Origin: an uncultured Bacteroidales bacterium
GTDB taxonomy: Bacteria; Bacteroidota; Bacteroidia; Bacteroidales; F082
Length of the DNA: 22,718 nucleotides
Assembly (NCBI GenBank): GCA_937902805.1
Contig: CALEMB010000148.1
Location: 1 to 22,718 of the forward strand
Direction: 5' to 3'
Shown: positions 6,818-13,833 of the stretch, in pieces
How the letters are laid out: each line of letters begins with the position of its first letter
How positions within the stretch are numbered: position 1 is the first letter of the stretch
The notes under the pieces: model-generated
The model's database searches: none
Told to the model about the DNA's origin: nothing
Seen by the model: the letters and a program-made list of their open reading frames with translations, nothing else
Made by a program: the position numbers and the translations under genes

Positions 6818-7639
6818 ATGAAGATTGATTTTCAGTACGCTACGGATTTCCTCGGAATGAATGACCCCAAATTGAGTCACACTTGTATGCATCTTATTTG
6901 CACTGCTGGTGAAGGTAGTTTTGTGTTCAACGAAAAATGTTACCACATAGCGAAAAACGACCTTGTGGTGATGCCCAATCCCACCCGTGCCAAGAACCTC
7001 GCGCCCGCTCCGGGAATGGAGGTGGAGTGGTTCGCCGCCGACAACAAGTTCCTTGGAGGTTTGCTTCCGTCGAACAACTACAGCATCGGGGGCAGCATCA
7101 GCCTTAACCAGAACCCCGTCATCAAGCTCGACGACCGCCAGGCAGAAATCCTGCTGGAGGACTTCCATCGACTGCGCGACCGCCTCGACGACCGCTACTT
7201 GCTCTTCTACCGTGAGATGATGGGGAGCCTCTGCCTGACGATGATGTATGACATTTTCGAACTCCACGCTCGCCGTGAGGCCACCGACACCCACAGCGAC
7301 CGCACCGCCTACATCGTCCGTCAGCTGACCGACTTGCTCGCCACCGGCATCAGTCGCACCGAGCGCGAAGTGAGCTACTATGCCGAGCGGCTGAACGTCT
7401 CGCCGAAATACCTTTCTGCCACGATCAAACGCGTGACGGGCCACAGCGTCAGCAGTTACATCAACCGTGCCACCGTGCCCATCCTGAAAGGCTTCTTGGA
7501 CGACGAGCGCCTCTCGCTCACCCAGATTGCCGACCGCATGAACTTCACCTCGTTGAGTTATTTCAGCCGCTACTGCACCAAGCATCTTGGGCAGTCGCCG
7601 AGCGAGTACAGACGGAGCTTGCAGCCAAAAGTGATTTAG
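6818..7639 (+). CDS. AraC-family transcriptional regulator
   Basis: 273 residues. The N-terminal half is a cupin-like sensor (GSFVFNEKCYHIAKNDLVVM). Residues 170-270 form the AraC domain: VSYYAERLNVSPKYLSATI, TGHSVSSYIN, LSLTQIADRMNFTSLSYFSR and LGQSPSEYRR. It is divergent from the redox operon starting at 6684 and probably regulates it through the direct repeat at 6744-6776. Its stop overlaps the convergent thioesterase stop by four bases. If the transcript starts at the ATG, translation would be leaderless; otherwise an internal Met such as residue 14 might be the start. Confidence 0.92.
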   Translation: MKIDFQYATDFLGMNDPKLSHTCMHLICTAGEGSFVFNEKCYHIAKNDLVVMPNPTRAKNLAPAPGMEVEWFAADNKFLGGLLPSNNYSIGGSISLNQNPVIKLDDRQAEILLEDFHRLRDRLDDRYLLFYREMMGSLCLTMMYDIFELHARREATDTHSDRTAYIVRQLTDLLATGISRTEREVSYYAERLNVSPKYLSATIKRVTGHSVSSYINRATVPILKGFLDDERLSLTQIADRMNFTSLSYFSRYCTKHLGQSPSEYRRSLQPKVI

Positions 7640-8337
7640 GAGAATTCAATAATTGTGCTCACATCCTCACCAATCGATAAAGAGACAATGATCACACCGT
7701 CATGTTTGTATATGGTAGGGACAAGCATGTCGCCCAGCTTGGCAGCGACACGGTATTCCACCCGTAAGCCCTTGATTTCGAAATCTTCCGGCAGAAGTTC
7801 CATAGCCATACGTACATAGTTGGCATTGTTAAGATGCTTGTTGTAATCGATGTCTGCACGCATCACCTTGACAGGCTCCAGAACTTCACCTTCTGTTTTC
7901 GGCAGTATGATACGGCGGTCTTTGTAGTTCATCTCCAGCTGCGGCTCGATGAGCAAGGATCCGGCGACGGTGTCATCGACACGTTTCAGTTTGCCGTTTG
8001 CCTTGTCCACAAAGGCGCCCATGCTCCAAGTGCGGTAGCAGGGTTTGCCCTCTGCGTCATAGATAAAGGTGTTGCGGAAACCGAACATTGGTTTCATGCC
8101 ATATACCGAGGTCGTCACGGTCAGTTCTTCCTTGAAATCCGGCACTCTGACAATCTCCACCTGCCTTGAGGCCAGAAGTTGCGCCATGTTCTCACGCGCG
8201 AAGTAGTCCTTCACCTGTGGCTCGCTGTCGATCCACATCTCAGAGCAGTCCTGCATCATCTGGAGCGCCGAATAGAGTTTCAGCTTGCCTTCGCTGTCGC
8301 AGGTGCTGGTGGTTACCTTATATATTAAGCTGTACAT
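7636..8337 (-). CDS. Acyl-ACP thioesterase
   Basis: 233 residues, matching bacterial acyl-ACP thioesterases with two hot-dog domains. The first domain covers about residues 1-130 (LYSALQMMQDCSEMWIDSEP, LLASRQVEIVRVP). The second contains the catalytic segment ADIDYNKHLNNANYV with the conserved Asn and His. It hydrolyses acyl-ACP to free fatty acid in the cytosol. It ends convergent with the AraC gene, overlapping it by four bases. A 75-base gap separates it from the upstream flavoprotein gene on the same strand; no promoter element was found there, so co-transcription is possible. Confidence 0.87.
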   Translation of the reverse strand: MYSLIYKVTTSTCDSEGKLKLYSALQMMQDCSEMWIDSEPQVKDYFARENMAQLLASRQVEIVRVPDFKEELTVTTSVYGMKPMFGFRNTFIYDAEGKPCYRTWSMGAFVDKANGKLKRVDDTVAGSLLIEPQLEMNYKDRRIILPKTEGEVLEPVKVMRADIDYNKHLNNANYVRMAMELLPEDFEIKGLRVEYRVAAKLGDMLVPTIYKHDGVIIVSLSIGEDVSTIIEFS

Positions 8338-8412
8338 TTTTCACTGCTTGTTATTGTAGTTTCAAGTTGTTTTATTTGTTAATCCGTCGCATTGGACGAC
8401 AGTCCTGTCACA

Positions 8413-9066
8413 CTAACATCCAATTATTTTCTCTGCCATTGTTTTGCCGAAATCGAAAGCATTTTGCAAATCTTGCTGCCAATGTTCTTCACGATATTTT
8501 CGTTTGGCTTCTTCGGAGAAGCCTCTCAACTCGAAATTCGCGTAGTTTTTCACTTGGTATGTGTTGTTGGCAAACAGTTTCTCTGGTTGTCCGAGGGCTT
8601 TGGCGATGCAAGGCTCCATCGTGCCGTAGCCATTGCAGTTGCTGCCTCCCACACCGCCGTTTTGCGTTTCCACCAGCACCACTGGCATCCGTTTCGGGGC
8701 GGTGATGCTGTAGTCGTTGTATGAGAGCCAAGGGAAGGCCAAGCGCTCCAAGAAAGCCCGCATCTGGCCAGTAATCTCCCCGAAATAGTTGGGCGAACCT
8801 AATACCAAGCCGTCAGCTTGTGCAATTTCTTCCAAGACAGGAGTCAAGGCATCCTTGTATTTGCACACTTGCGAGGCTTTGCCTTTGATTTTGCAGGCCA
8901 TGCACGACATGCAGCCTTTGTAGTCAAGGGCATAGAGGCGTATGGTCTTCACCTCGATTTCGTTGCTGACCGAACCGGCTCCTTCAGCTAATTTCTTGAG
9001 CATTGAGGCCGTGTTGAATGTCGCGCGCGGGCCTCCGTCGATGATGATGATTTTTTTCATTGTCAT
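8413..9066 (-). CDS. Flavodoxin-fold FMN reductase with four-cysteine motif (iron-sulfur flavoprotein type)
   Basis: 217 residues. The start is a flavodoxin fold (KKIIIIDGGPRATFNTASML), followed by CMSCMACK with Cys52, 55, 58 and Cys68, a spacing suited to a 4Fe-4S cluster as in Isf-type flavoproteins. The flavin-site segment DGLVLGSPNYFGEITGQM follows. It probably reduces small oxidised molecules with NAD(P)H or ferredoxin. ATG at 9066 and a second at 9060 are both possible starts; it begins one base after the stop of the DUF1905 gene. Two paralogues with the same motif lie at 9981 and 10653. Confidence 0.87.
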   Translation of the reverse strand: MTMKKIIIIDGGPRATFNTASMLKKLAEGAGSVSNEIEVKTIRLYALDYKGCMSCMACKIKGKASQVCKYKDALTPVLEEIAQADGLVLGSPNYFGEITGQMRAFLERLAFPWLSYNDYSITAPKRMPVVLVETQNGGVGGSNCNGYGTMEPCIAKALGQPEKLFANNTYQVKNYANFELRGFSEEAKRKYREEHWQQDLQNAFDFGKTMAEKIIGC

Positions 9067-9067
9067 T

Positions 9068-9340
9068 TTATTTTCGTTCGCAAAACGTCACATGCACCAT
9101 GTCGCCAAAGTTCTTGCCAATCTGTTTTCGGATGTCCTTACGCACACCGATGATGAAGCAAGGCGTCCCCATCTTGACGATCTGCCCGTCGTATGGCACA
9201 CCGTCGAAGGTGGCGTGAACCGCCAATCGACCTTTCCCGAAGATTGCCTTGATGTCGAAAGGCACCTCCACGTATGCGGCATCCATGTCTTCGTTTTGCA
9301 GGATGATGGCGTCGAATTCGTGTGGCGCAGCTGAGCCCAT
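9068..9340 (-). CDS. DUF1905 domain protein
   Basis: 90 residues. The pattern FDAIIL, AYVEVPFDIKAIFGKGRL, VPYDGQIVKMG and a closing GDMVHVTF fits DUF1905, a small beta-barrel domain often joined to a YdeI-type domain that is absent here. The start is ATG at 9340, one base after the stop of the ClbS-type gene, so the three genes from 9878 to 8413 are tightly packed and surely co-transcribed. The function is not known. Confidence 0.82.
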   Translation of the reverse strand: MGSAAPHEFDAIILQNEDMDAAYVEVPFDIKAIFGKGRLAVHATFDGVPYDGQIVKMGTPCFIIGVRKDIRKQIGKNFGDMVHVTFCERK

Positions 9341-9341
9341 G

Positions 9342-9878
9342 TTATTTCTTGAAGTTTTTCTGATGTGTCTTCAACAACTTCACCGCCTGCCCGTAGGGAC
9401 TAGAGGTAACGCTCACGAAGTAGGCCGCCATGTTGGTGGTGTAGGTGTTTTTGTAGTAGCCTTTGGTGAAGAGCTCCTCCTCGTTGAAGCTCTCGGCGAG
9501 GTGGAGCATCTCCTCGTGAGTTTCCCGCAGCAGGCGTTTGGCCTCCTCCAAAGGCGTGTTTTGGTGCTTCTCCACCAGCATCTTGTCCATCTCGTGGTAG
9601 TTCTTGCGGTATTCGTCGGGCAGGTAGTCACGAGGGTGACCTTCGCGGATGTTGTTCACAAACTCGCGCATCAGCACCTGCCACTCATAGAGATGGATTA
9701 GCAGGTCGCGGAGACAGCGGTCGTATTGCCAGCGCACACCGCATTTCTTCGGGTCGGCGGCAAAGTCGAATGTAGCCGATATAGCTTCTTCGCTCATCTT
9801 GGCTATCTGTTCATTCAGTTTGGCATAGCCGTCGGCCATAGTGGCTACAAGTTCTTGTTTGTTGGACGGATTGGGCAT
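9342..9878 (-). CDS. ClbS/DfsB-family four-helix protein
   Basis: 178 residues. The sequence runs NKQELVATMADGYAKLNEQI, WQYDRCLRDLLIHLYEWQVL, YLPDEYRKNYHEMD, THEEMLHLAESFNEEELF and SVTSSPYGQAVKLLKTH, matching ClbS/DfsB (DUF1706), a DinB-like four-helix bundle. ClbS of E. coli is a cyclopropane hydrolase giving self-resistance to colibactin. No colibactin genes are visible here, so this member more likely acts on another electrophile or metabolite. It is the first gene of the three-gene unit ending at 8413. No promoter matching TAnnTTTG was found in the 102 bases upstream. Confidence 0.85.
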   Translation of the reverse strand: MPNPSNKQELVATMADGYAKLNEQIAKMSEEAISATFDFAADPKKCGVRWQYDRCLRDLLIHLYEWQVLMREFVNNIREGHPRDYLPDEYRKNYHEMDKMLVEKHQNTPLEEAKRLLRETHEEMLHLAESFNEEELFTKGYYKNTYTTNMAAYFVSVTSSPYGQAVKLLKTHQKNFKK

Positions 9879-9980
9879 ATTGAAAAAGTTATATAAATTG
9901 TGTTTACCTTACTGTTACCTGGATGTGCGCGAAGGCTTTTTGCCGTTTGACAAAAGAAAAACCATTGTAAAAAGCGACAA

Positions 9981-10517
9981 TCACACTTGTTTGCCTAATT
10001 CGTAAGCCTCCTGCAGCTTGGCATTGCCTTCAATCTCTTTCGGACCGCCTACGCCGCCACAGAAGATATGGCCTTTGAGACTTGACTTGCCGTAGCAGTC
10101 GATCCAGCCGGTGAGTCCGCCCTCGGCGCGTTTCGGCACGAACTCCTCGTTCTCGGCTGCGGTGGTCAGCAGGTAGATGTCGCGGAACTTGTAATCTTTG
10201 GGATACATCGCGTTCATGCGGTCGATGAGGGTCTTCATCTGTCCGCTCATTTCATAGTAATAAATCGGCGTGGCCCAGCAGACGACATCGGCGTTGAGCA
10301 CGCTTTCCATGATGGCCGGCACATCGTCCTTAATGACGCAGGCACCCGTCTTTTGGCACGACAGGCAGCCTATGCAAAACTTGATTTCCTTGCCTCTCAA
10401 CGAGACGAGTTCCACTTGATGCCCAGCGGCTTCTGCGCCTTTGGCAAATTGCTCCGCTAAAGCGTGGCTGTTCGAGCCGGGGCGGAGGCTGGTCGAGATT
10501 ACGATTACTTTTTTCAT
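9981..10517 (-). CDS. Flavodoxin-fold FMN reductase with four-cysteine motif
   Basis: 178 residues from the ATG at 10517. An in-frame extension to 10574 crosses the promoter element and was rejected. VIVISTSLRPGSNSHALAEQ is the flavin phosphate loop. CIGCLSC with Cys48, 51, 54 and Cys60 follows, then VVCWATPIYYYEMSGQMKTL. It is a short NAD(P)H-dependent FMN reductase or iron-sulfur flavoprotein relative, acting in the cytosol. It has its own likely promoter at 10572, so it is probably a separate unit from the neighbouring paralogue at 10653. Confidence 0.87.
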   Translation of the reverse strand: MKKVIVISTSLRPGSNSHALAEQFAKGAEAAGHQVELVSLRGKEIKFCIGCLSCQKTGACVIKDDVPAIMESVLNADVVCWATPIYYYEMSGQMKTLIDRMNAMYPKDYKFRDIYLLTTAAENEEFVPKRAEGGLTGWIDCYGKSSLKGHIFCGGVGGPKEIEGNAKLQEAYELGKQV

Positions 10518-10571
10518 ATTCTTATCTTTCTGATTAACGATAAATCTAACAAAACCAATTGAACAATCATC

Positions 10572-10579
10572 CAAATATA
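10572..10579 (-). promoter_or_regulatory. Bacteroidetes -7 element (TATATTTG)
   Basis: On the minus strand TATATTTG matches TAnnTTTG, 54 bases before the ATG at 10517. No clear -33 element was seen. Confidence 0.4.
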
Positions 10580-10652
10580 GAGGAACACTTTCATATCTTA
10601 CTTATTTAGTTTTATCTGCTTACTTGCTTTACTTGTCCCAATATTGAATTGT

Positions 10653-11270
10653 TTATCGTATGAAATTGGTGTATTTCGCCACTTCTTTTTCAGGCAGTCC
10701 ATTGCGTTCACGCTCGGCAGCAATGGCGCGGATGAGGAAGGCCATGTTGCAGCCCAAGATGCGCATGATTTGCACGCCTTCTTCGTCTTTCATCACATCT
10801 TCAGCGGTGTGGCCATGCACCATATTCCAATAACGACTACTCGCGATGGGCATCTCGCTGATGGTGAAATACTTGTTGAGCCTATCGAAAGCGGCTGTGG
10901 TACCGCCTCGTCGTGCCGAGACGACAGCCGCGCCCACTTTCATCCGCAGGTCATAATGGGCACTATAGAACAAGCGGTCCAAAAGGTTAGTGAGTGTGCC
11001 ATTTGGGCCGGCGTAATACACTGGCGAACCGACCACGAGGCCATCGGCTTGCTCGAACTTGGGCGCTACTTCGTTCACCATATCGTTGAACACGCAATGC
11101 CCCAATTCGGCGCATTTGCCACAGGCAATGCAGCCTCGGATGTCTTTGTTCCCGATGTGGACGATTTCGGTTTCTATGCCGTTTTTCTGTAGTTCTTCCG
11201 CCACAATGTTCAAGGCGGTGAAGGTGCAGCCGTTGGCGTGCGGGCTGCCGTTGATGAGGAGTGCTTTCAT
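10653..11270 (-). CDS. Flavodoxin-family NAD(P)H:FMN oxidoreductase with four-cysteine motif
   Basis: 205 residues. MKALLINGSPHANGCTFTAL is the flavin-binding loop. CIACGKC with Cys47, 50, 53 and Cys59 is the cluster-type motif, followed by DGLVVGSPVYYAGPNGTLTN and an SARRGGTTAAFDRLN segment. It is close to the NADPH-dependent FMN reductases widespread in gut anaerobes. It is cytosolic and the substrate is unknown. A TAnnTTTG element sits 17 bases upstream of the ATG. Confidence 0.9.
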   Translation of the reverse strand: MKALLINGSPHANGCTFTALNIVAEELQKNGIETEIVHIGNKDIRGCIACGKCAELGHCVFNDMVNEVAPKFEQADGLVVGSPVYYAGPNGTLTNLLDRLFYSAHYDLRMKVGAAVVSARRGGTTAAFDRLNKYFTISEMPIASSRYWNMVHGHTAEDVMKDEEGVQIMRILGCNMAFLIRAIAAERERNGLPEKEVAKYTNFIR

Positions 11271-11287
11271 TTGTGATTATTTTGCTG

Positions 11288-11295
11288 CAAAGGTA
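11288..11295 (-). promoter_or_regulatory. Bacteroidetes -7 element (TACCTTTG)
   Basis: On the minus strand TACCTTTG precedes the ATG at 11270 by 17 bases; it matches TAnnTTTG exactly. Confidence 0.6.
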
Positions 11296-11328
11296 TGAAA
11301 ATAATCATTCCCATGACAGAATAGGCTT

Positions 11329-11676
11329 TTAGGCTTTTCGCTCGCTGACCACCATGAATAGCACAGCAGCAATGCAGATGGCAATGCCGATAATGAACTT
11401 ATAAGACTCGAAAAGGGTGACGCTACTGGCTGCAAACAGGATGCCAAGTACAATCAGCAGGCGAAACTCTTTCCGCGTCACTTTGAAGGTCTCCTTCCGT
11501 AGCAACATCCATCCACCTAAAAGCAGTGCAGAAATGGCATAACGGAAGAAAAGCATGGACAGCACCGGCACGCCACCGTCCAGCAACGGCTTGCCAAACA
11601 GTGGATTCAAGCCGTATGAAACACCAGCCATGATTCCTGCTGCAAAACCTAAAAGTGTTCGTTTATTGCTTTTCAA
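11329..11676 (-). pseudogene. EamA/DMT-family transporter with large in-frame internal deletion
   Basis: 115 residues from a TTG at 11676 (KSNKRTLLGFAAGI). EamA transporters are about 290 residues with ten membrane helices. Here the N-terminal three helices are normal (SYGLNPLFGKPLLDGG, SMLFFRYAISALLLGG, FAASSVTLFESYKFI). They run directly into what looks like the last helix and tail of the family (IGIAICIAAVLFMVVSERKA), so some 170 residues are missing. The reading frame is intact, leaving four membrane helices, the size of an SMR transporter. I call it a remnant, but an expressed mini-transporter cannot be excluded. A TTG start instead of ATG is consistent with decay. A promoter element lies 24 bases upstream. 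Confidence 0.7.
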
Positions 11677-11700
11677 AATGCATCGAGGTTTTGGGGGCTG

Positions 11701-11708
11701 CAAAAGTA
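11701..11708 (-). promoter_or_regulatory. Bacteroidetes -7 element (TACTTTTG) before the EamA remnant
   Basis: On the minus strand TACTTTTG matches TAnnTTTG, 24 bases upstream of the TTG start. It also lies inside the longer in-frame reading from 11727, an argument against that longer start. Confidence 0.5.
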
Positions 11709-11771
11709 CAAAAACTAAACTAGCCAATGCTCCCCTTCTTCAAGAACTCCGCCAGCGGAATGTGTAATTTT

Positions 11772-11826
11772 GTTGATTACAATGAACAAAATGAAAAATT
11801 TTAAAATTTTGTTCATTATAATGAAC
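11772..11826. repeat. Twin 16-bp palindromes with nested inverted repeat
   Basis: GTTCATTATAATGAAC (11811-11826) is a perfect palindrome. GTTGATTACAATGAAC (11772-11787) matches it at 14 of 16 positions, 39 bp away. Between them AATGAACAAAAT (11781-11792) and ATTTTGTTCATT (11806-11817) make a 12-bp inverted repeat. A plus-strand TAATTTTG lies at 11765-11772. This looks like a two-site operator or the remains of a regulated promoter; the plus-strand gene it would serve is not present. Confidence 0.6.
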
Positions 11827-11864
11827 GGTTTTATCAAAATACAAGTTGGAAAAGCCTCAACAAT

Positions 11865-12239
11865 TTATTCTTCATCTTTGGCATTAGGCACTGCAAAAAT
11901 GACCGTCAGCACACCGATGGCTCCGACGATGGGCACGATGATGCGAGCCATAGAGCCTTTAGGGATAAAAACAAAAGTCGAAAGCAGCACCATCGCCACC
12001 ATGATCCCACAAGCACCGGCTTTCTGTGCAAAGGTCATCCCGCCGCGACGGCGATAACTGCGGATGTAAGTCCCTAACCACGACTGCAAAAGCCACTCCT
12101 GTAGCCTCGGGGAGGAGCGGTAGAAGAGCCACGAGGCAAGCAGCAGGAAAGGCGTGGTGGGCAATCCCGGCACCACCACACCTAAAGCTCCAAGGCCTAC
12201 GCAAAGCAAGCCTAAAACTATATAAACGATGCGTTTCAC
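11865..12239 (-). CDS. YbaN-like (DUF454) inner membrane protein
   Basis: 124 residues, the usual length. The family signature is clear: LGVVVPGLPTTPFLLLASW, FYRSSPRLQEWLL, GTYIRSYRRRGGM. Hydrophobic segments lie at about 5-40 and 72-117. The function of YbaN-type proteins is unknown. It starts 22 bases after the stop of the peroxidase gene, so the two are probably co-transcribed. Confidence 0.9.
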   Translation of the reverse strand: MKRIVYIVLGLLCVGLGALGVVVPGLPTTPFLLLASWLFYRSSPRLQEWLLQSWLGTYIRSYRRRGGMTFAQKAGACGIMVAMVLLSTFVFIPKGSMARIIVPIVGAIGVLTVIFAVPNAKDEE

Positions 12240-12261
12240 TTAGGCTAAAACGTTTTGCTCC

Positions 12262-12933
12262 TTATTTGTCTTCCAGCATCTTTTGTATGGCTTCCTCCAT
12301 CATATCAGGCGTCACCATAGGCTCGAAGCGGAGGATGGTCTTGCCGTCTCTGGAGACCAAGAACTTGCCAAAGTTCCAGCGGATGGCATCGCCTTGGTCG
12401 AAGCCCGTGCCGGTCTTTTGGTGAATCTCGTCAAGCATTGTCGCAAACTCCTCGGCGCCCTCGGGATAGCCCTGGAAAGGCGCTTGTTCCTTGAGGTAGG
12501 TGTAGAGCGGACTCTCCGCCTCTCCGTTGACGTCAATCTTGTCGAACAGCGGGAAGGTGACATTGTAGTTCAGCGAGCAGAACTCAGCGATTTCCTCGTT
12601 GGTGCCAGGCTCTTGTTCCAAGAATTGGTTGCAGGGGAAGCCCAAAATCTCCAAGCCTTGGTCCTTGTACTTCTGATACAGGGCTTCAAGGCCTTCGTAC
12701 TGCGGGGTCAAGCCGCATTTGCTGGCCACGTTAACGATGAGCAGCACCTCGCCTTTGTAGTTGGCTAGCGACACATCGCTTCCATCCATGTCTTTGACCG
12801 TGATGTCGTAGATGCCACTGGTCTGCTCGACCATGGGTTCAGTTTCCGCAACTTGGGCGGTTTTGTTGTTCTGGTTGTTGCAGCCCGCGGCCATCATCAG
12901 TGCCACTACTGCGAGAAAGAGTGTTTTTTTCAT
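12262..12933 (-). CDS. Glutathione peroxidase family thiol peroxidase, lipoprotein form
   Basis: 223 residues. The signal peptide ends in AAGC (Cys18). The peroxidase domain runs from about residue 40. The peroxidatic Cys73 is in NVASKCGLTPQY, Gln78 and Trp186/Asn187 (RWNFGKF) complete the catalytic tetrad, and GFPCNQFLEQEPG is the second signature. It has Cys rather than selenocysteine, so it probably uses thioredoxin-like reductants. Placed outside the cytoplasmic membrane by its lipid anchor, it would reduce peroxides in the envelope. It follows the mini-lipoprotein gene by 31 bases and precedes the YbaN-like gene. Confidence 0.93.
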   Translation of the reverse strand: MKKTLFLAVVALMMAAGCNNQNNKTAQVAETEPMVEQTSGIYDITVKDMDGSDVSLANYKGEVLLIVNVASKCGLTPQYEGLEALYQKYKDQGLEILGFPCNQFLEQEPGTNEEIAEFCSLNYNVTFPLFDKIDVNGEAESPLYTYLKEQAPFQGYPEGAEEFATMLDEIHQKTGTGFDQGDAIRWNFGKFLVSRDGKTILRFEPMVTPDMMEEAIQKMLEDK

Positions 12934-12964
12934 TTTGAATAGGATTTAGTTTTATTTGTTCTCA

Positions 12965-13069
12965 TTATGTATGGGCGAGAAAGGATATCTCTTTTTTAGG
13001 TTCGCTTTCCGTGCAAGCCGTGAGGATGAAACCCAGAACGGCTGCCACGGTGATTAAAGCCTTCCTCAT
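12965..13069 (-). CDS. 34-residue mini-lipoprotein (or truncated lipoprotein remnant)
   Basis: A short reading frame from the ATG at 13069 to TAA at 12965. It encodes a nearly perfect lipoprotein signal, MRKALITVAAVLGFILTAC, followed by only 15 residues (TESEPKKEISFLAHT). A TAnnTTTG promoter element lies 17 bases upstream. It is the first reading frame before the peroxidase gene. Either it is a true small lipoprotein or the front end of a gene whose body was lost, leaving its promoter to drive the peroxidase. The protein body resembles nothing I recognise. Confidence 0.5.
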   Translation of the reverse strand: MRKALITVAAVLGFILTACTESEPKKEISFLAHT

Positions 13070-13086
13070 TTGAACTGAATTTGCTG

Positions 13087-13094
13087 CAAAAGTA
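13087..13094 (-). promoter_or_regulatory. Bacteroidetes -7 element (TACTTTTG) for the peroxidase unit
   Basis: On the minus strand TACTTTTG matches TAnnTTTG, 17 bases before the ATG at 13069. It is the nearest promoter candidate for the mini-lipoprotein, peroxidase and YbaN-like genes. Confidence 0.6.
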
Positions 13095-13138
13095 GTATTT
13101 TTAAGAAAATGGTTCCCTAAAATGCAAAACTCACTAAA

Positions 13139-13792
13139 TTATTTCAGCACCTTCAGAACCTGTTTTCGGGTGGCCGTTCCATCCGTCAGTTTCGTGATAT
13201 GGTCGACTAAAAACTCCAGTGACTCCTCTGGGGTATGGTCGGTGTGGAGTGTGGTGAATTCTTCGAACAGCGACTCTGGCGTGCAGAAATACGACACCTG
13301 CCAGCCGTTGTAAACCTGTTCGGGTCCTCGATACACTCGCTCAATGGCTCCCGTGACGACGCGACACTGTTGCATCAGCTTGCCTATGGCTGCATCGGCT
13401 TGGCCTTTCTTTACGCCAAGCAAGGCACGCACCTCCTTGATGGTGATGCTGCCTTGCTTTTCGAGATAATCCATGATGCGCTCGCCGTTCTTGTCGGGTG
13501 TTGTCGTGGCGCGGCGGATGTTCATCAGTTCGCGGTAGAATGGTATTGTCGCGAAGGCCGCTTTTCCCCCGCAGAGAAACTTCCCGTAGGCGATGCCGCC
13601 ATTTTGGAGGCAGTCGATCTTCCAGTCCCACGGCCCGAGCGAGTCCTCCTCGCCGTCAAACCAAAACCCAGGCTGGGTGAGTTCCTTGAAGGAATAGCCA
13701 GGGATGGCGCTGGTGAAAAACGGGACGATGCCCAGCTCGCAAATGGCTCGCTCCATCGTTTCTGGACTGGATATTTGGTAGCTTAAGACCAT
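13139..13792 (-). CDS. AlkZ-related winged-helix protein
   Basis: 217 residues. The segments GPWDWKIDCLQNGGIAYGKF, FYRELMNIRRATTTPDKNG, GSITIKEVRALLGVKKGQAD and RVYRGPEQVYNGWQVSYF fit the short AlkZ-related proteins of Bacteroidetes, relatives of the AlkZ/YcaQ winged-helix DNA glycosylases. The catalytic QxQ/QxD motif of true AlkZ is not evident, so glycosylase activity is doubtful. It stands alone: 69 bases lie between its stop and the start of the mini-lipoprotein gene, and a dispersed repeat lies upstream. No exact TAnnTTTG element precedes it; the nearest is TCTATTTG near 13808-13815. Confidence 0.65.
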   Translation of the reverse strand: MVLSYQISSPETMERAICELGIVPFFTSAIPGYSFKELTQPGFWFDGEEDSLGPWDWKIDCLQNGGIAYGKFLCGGKAAFATIPFYRELMNIRRATTTPDKNGERIMDYLEKQGSITIKEVRALLGVKKGQADAAIGKLMQQCRVVTGAIERVYRGPEQVYNGWQVSYFCTPESLFEEFTTLHTDHTPEESLEFLVDHITKLTDGTATRKQVLKVLK

Positions 13793-13833
13793 GAACAGAA
13801 TAGGTTACAAATAGATGTAAATAATATGTTTTC

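Noticed and set aside
6725..7585. 286-residue minus-strand frame antisense to the second AraC gene
   Set aside because: A shadow of codon bias in a G+C-rich gene; low-complexity Val/Glu/His composition, and the plus-strand AraC domain is unmistakable.
8398..8409. GACAGTCCTGTC palindrome between thioesterase and flavoprotein genes
   Set aside because: Short stem without T-run or second copy; could be chance.
10518..10574. Extension of the FMN reductase upstream of ATG 10517
   Set aside because: The added residues are not flavodoxin-like and cross a promoter element; the phosphate loop starts normally after MKKVIV.
11770..12057. 95-residue plus-strand frame starting at the twin palindromes
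   Set aside because: It runs antisense into the YbaN-like gene; only the promoter-like front part is of interest and it is reported as a repeat/operator.
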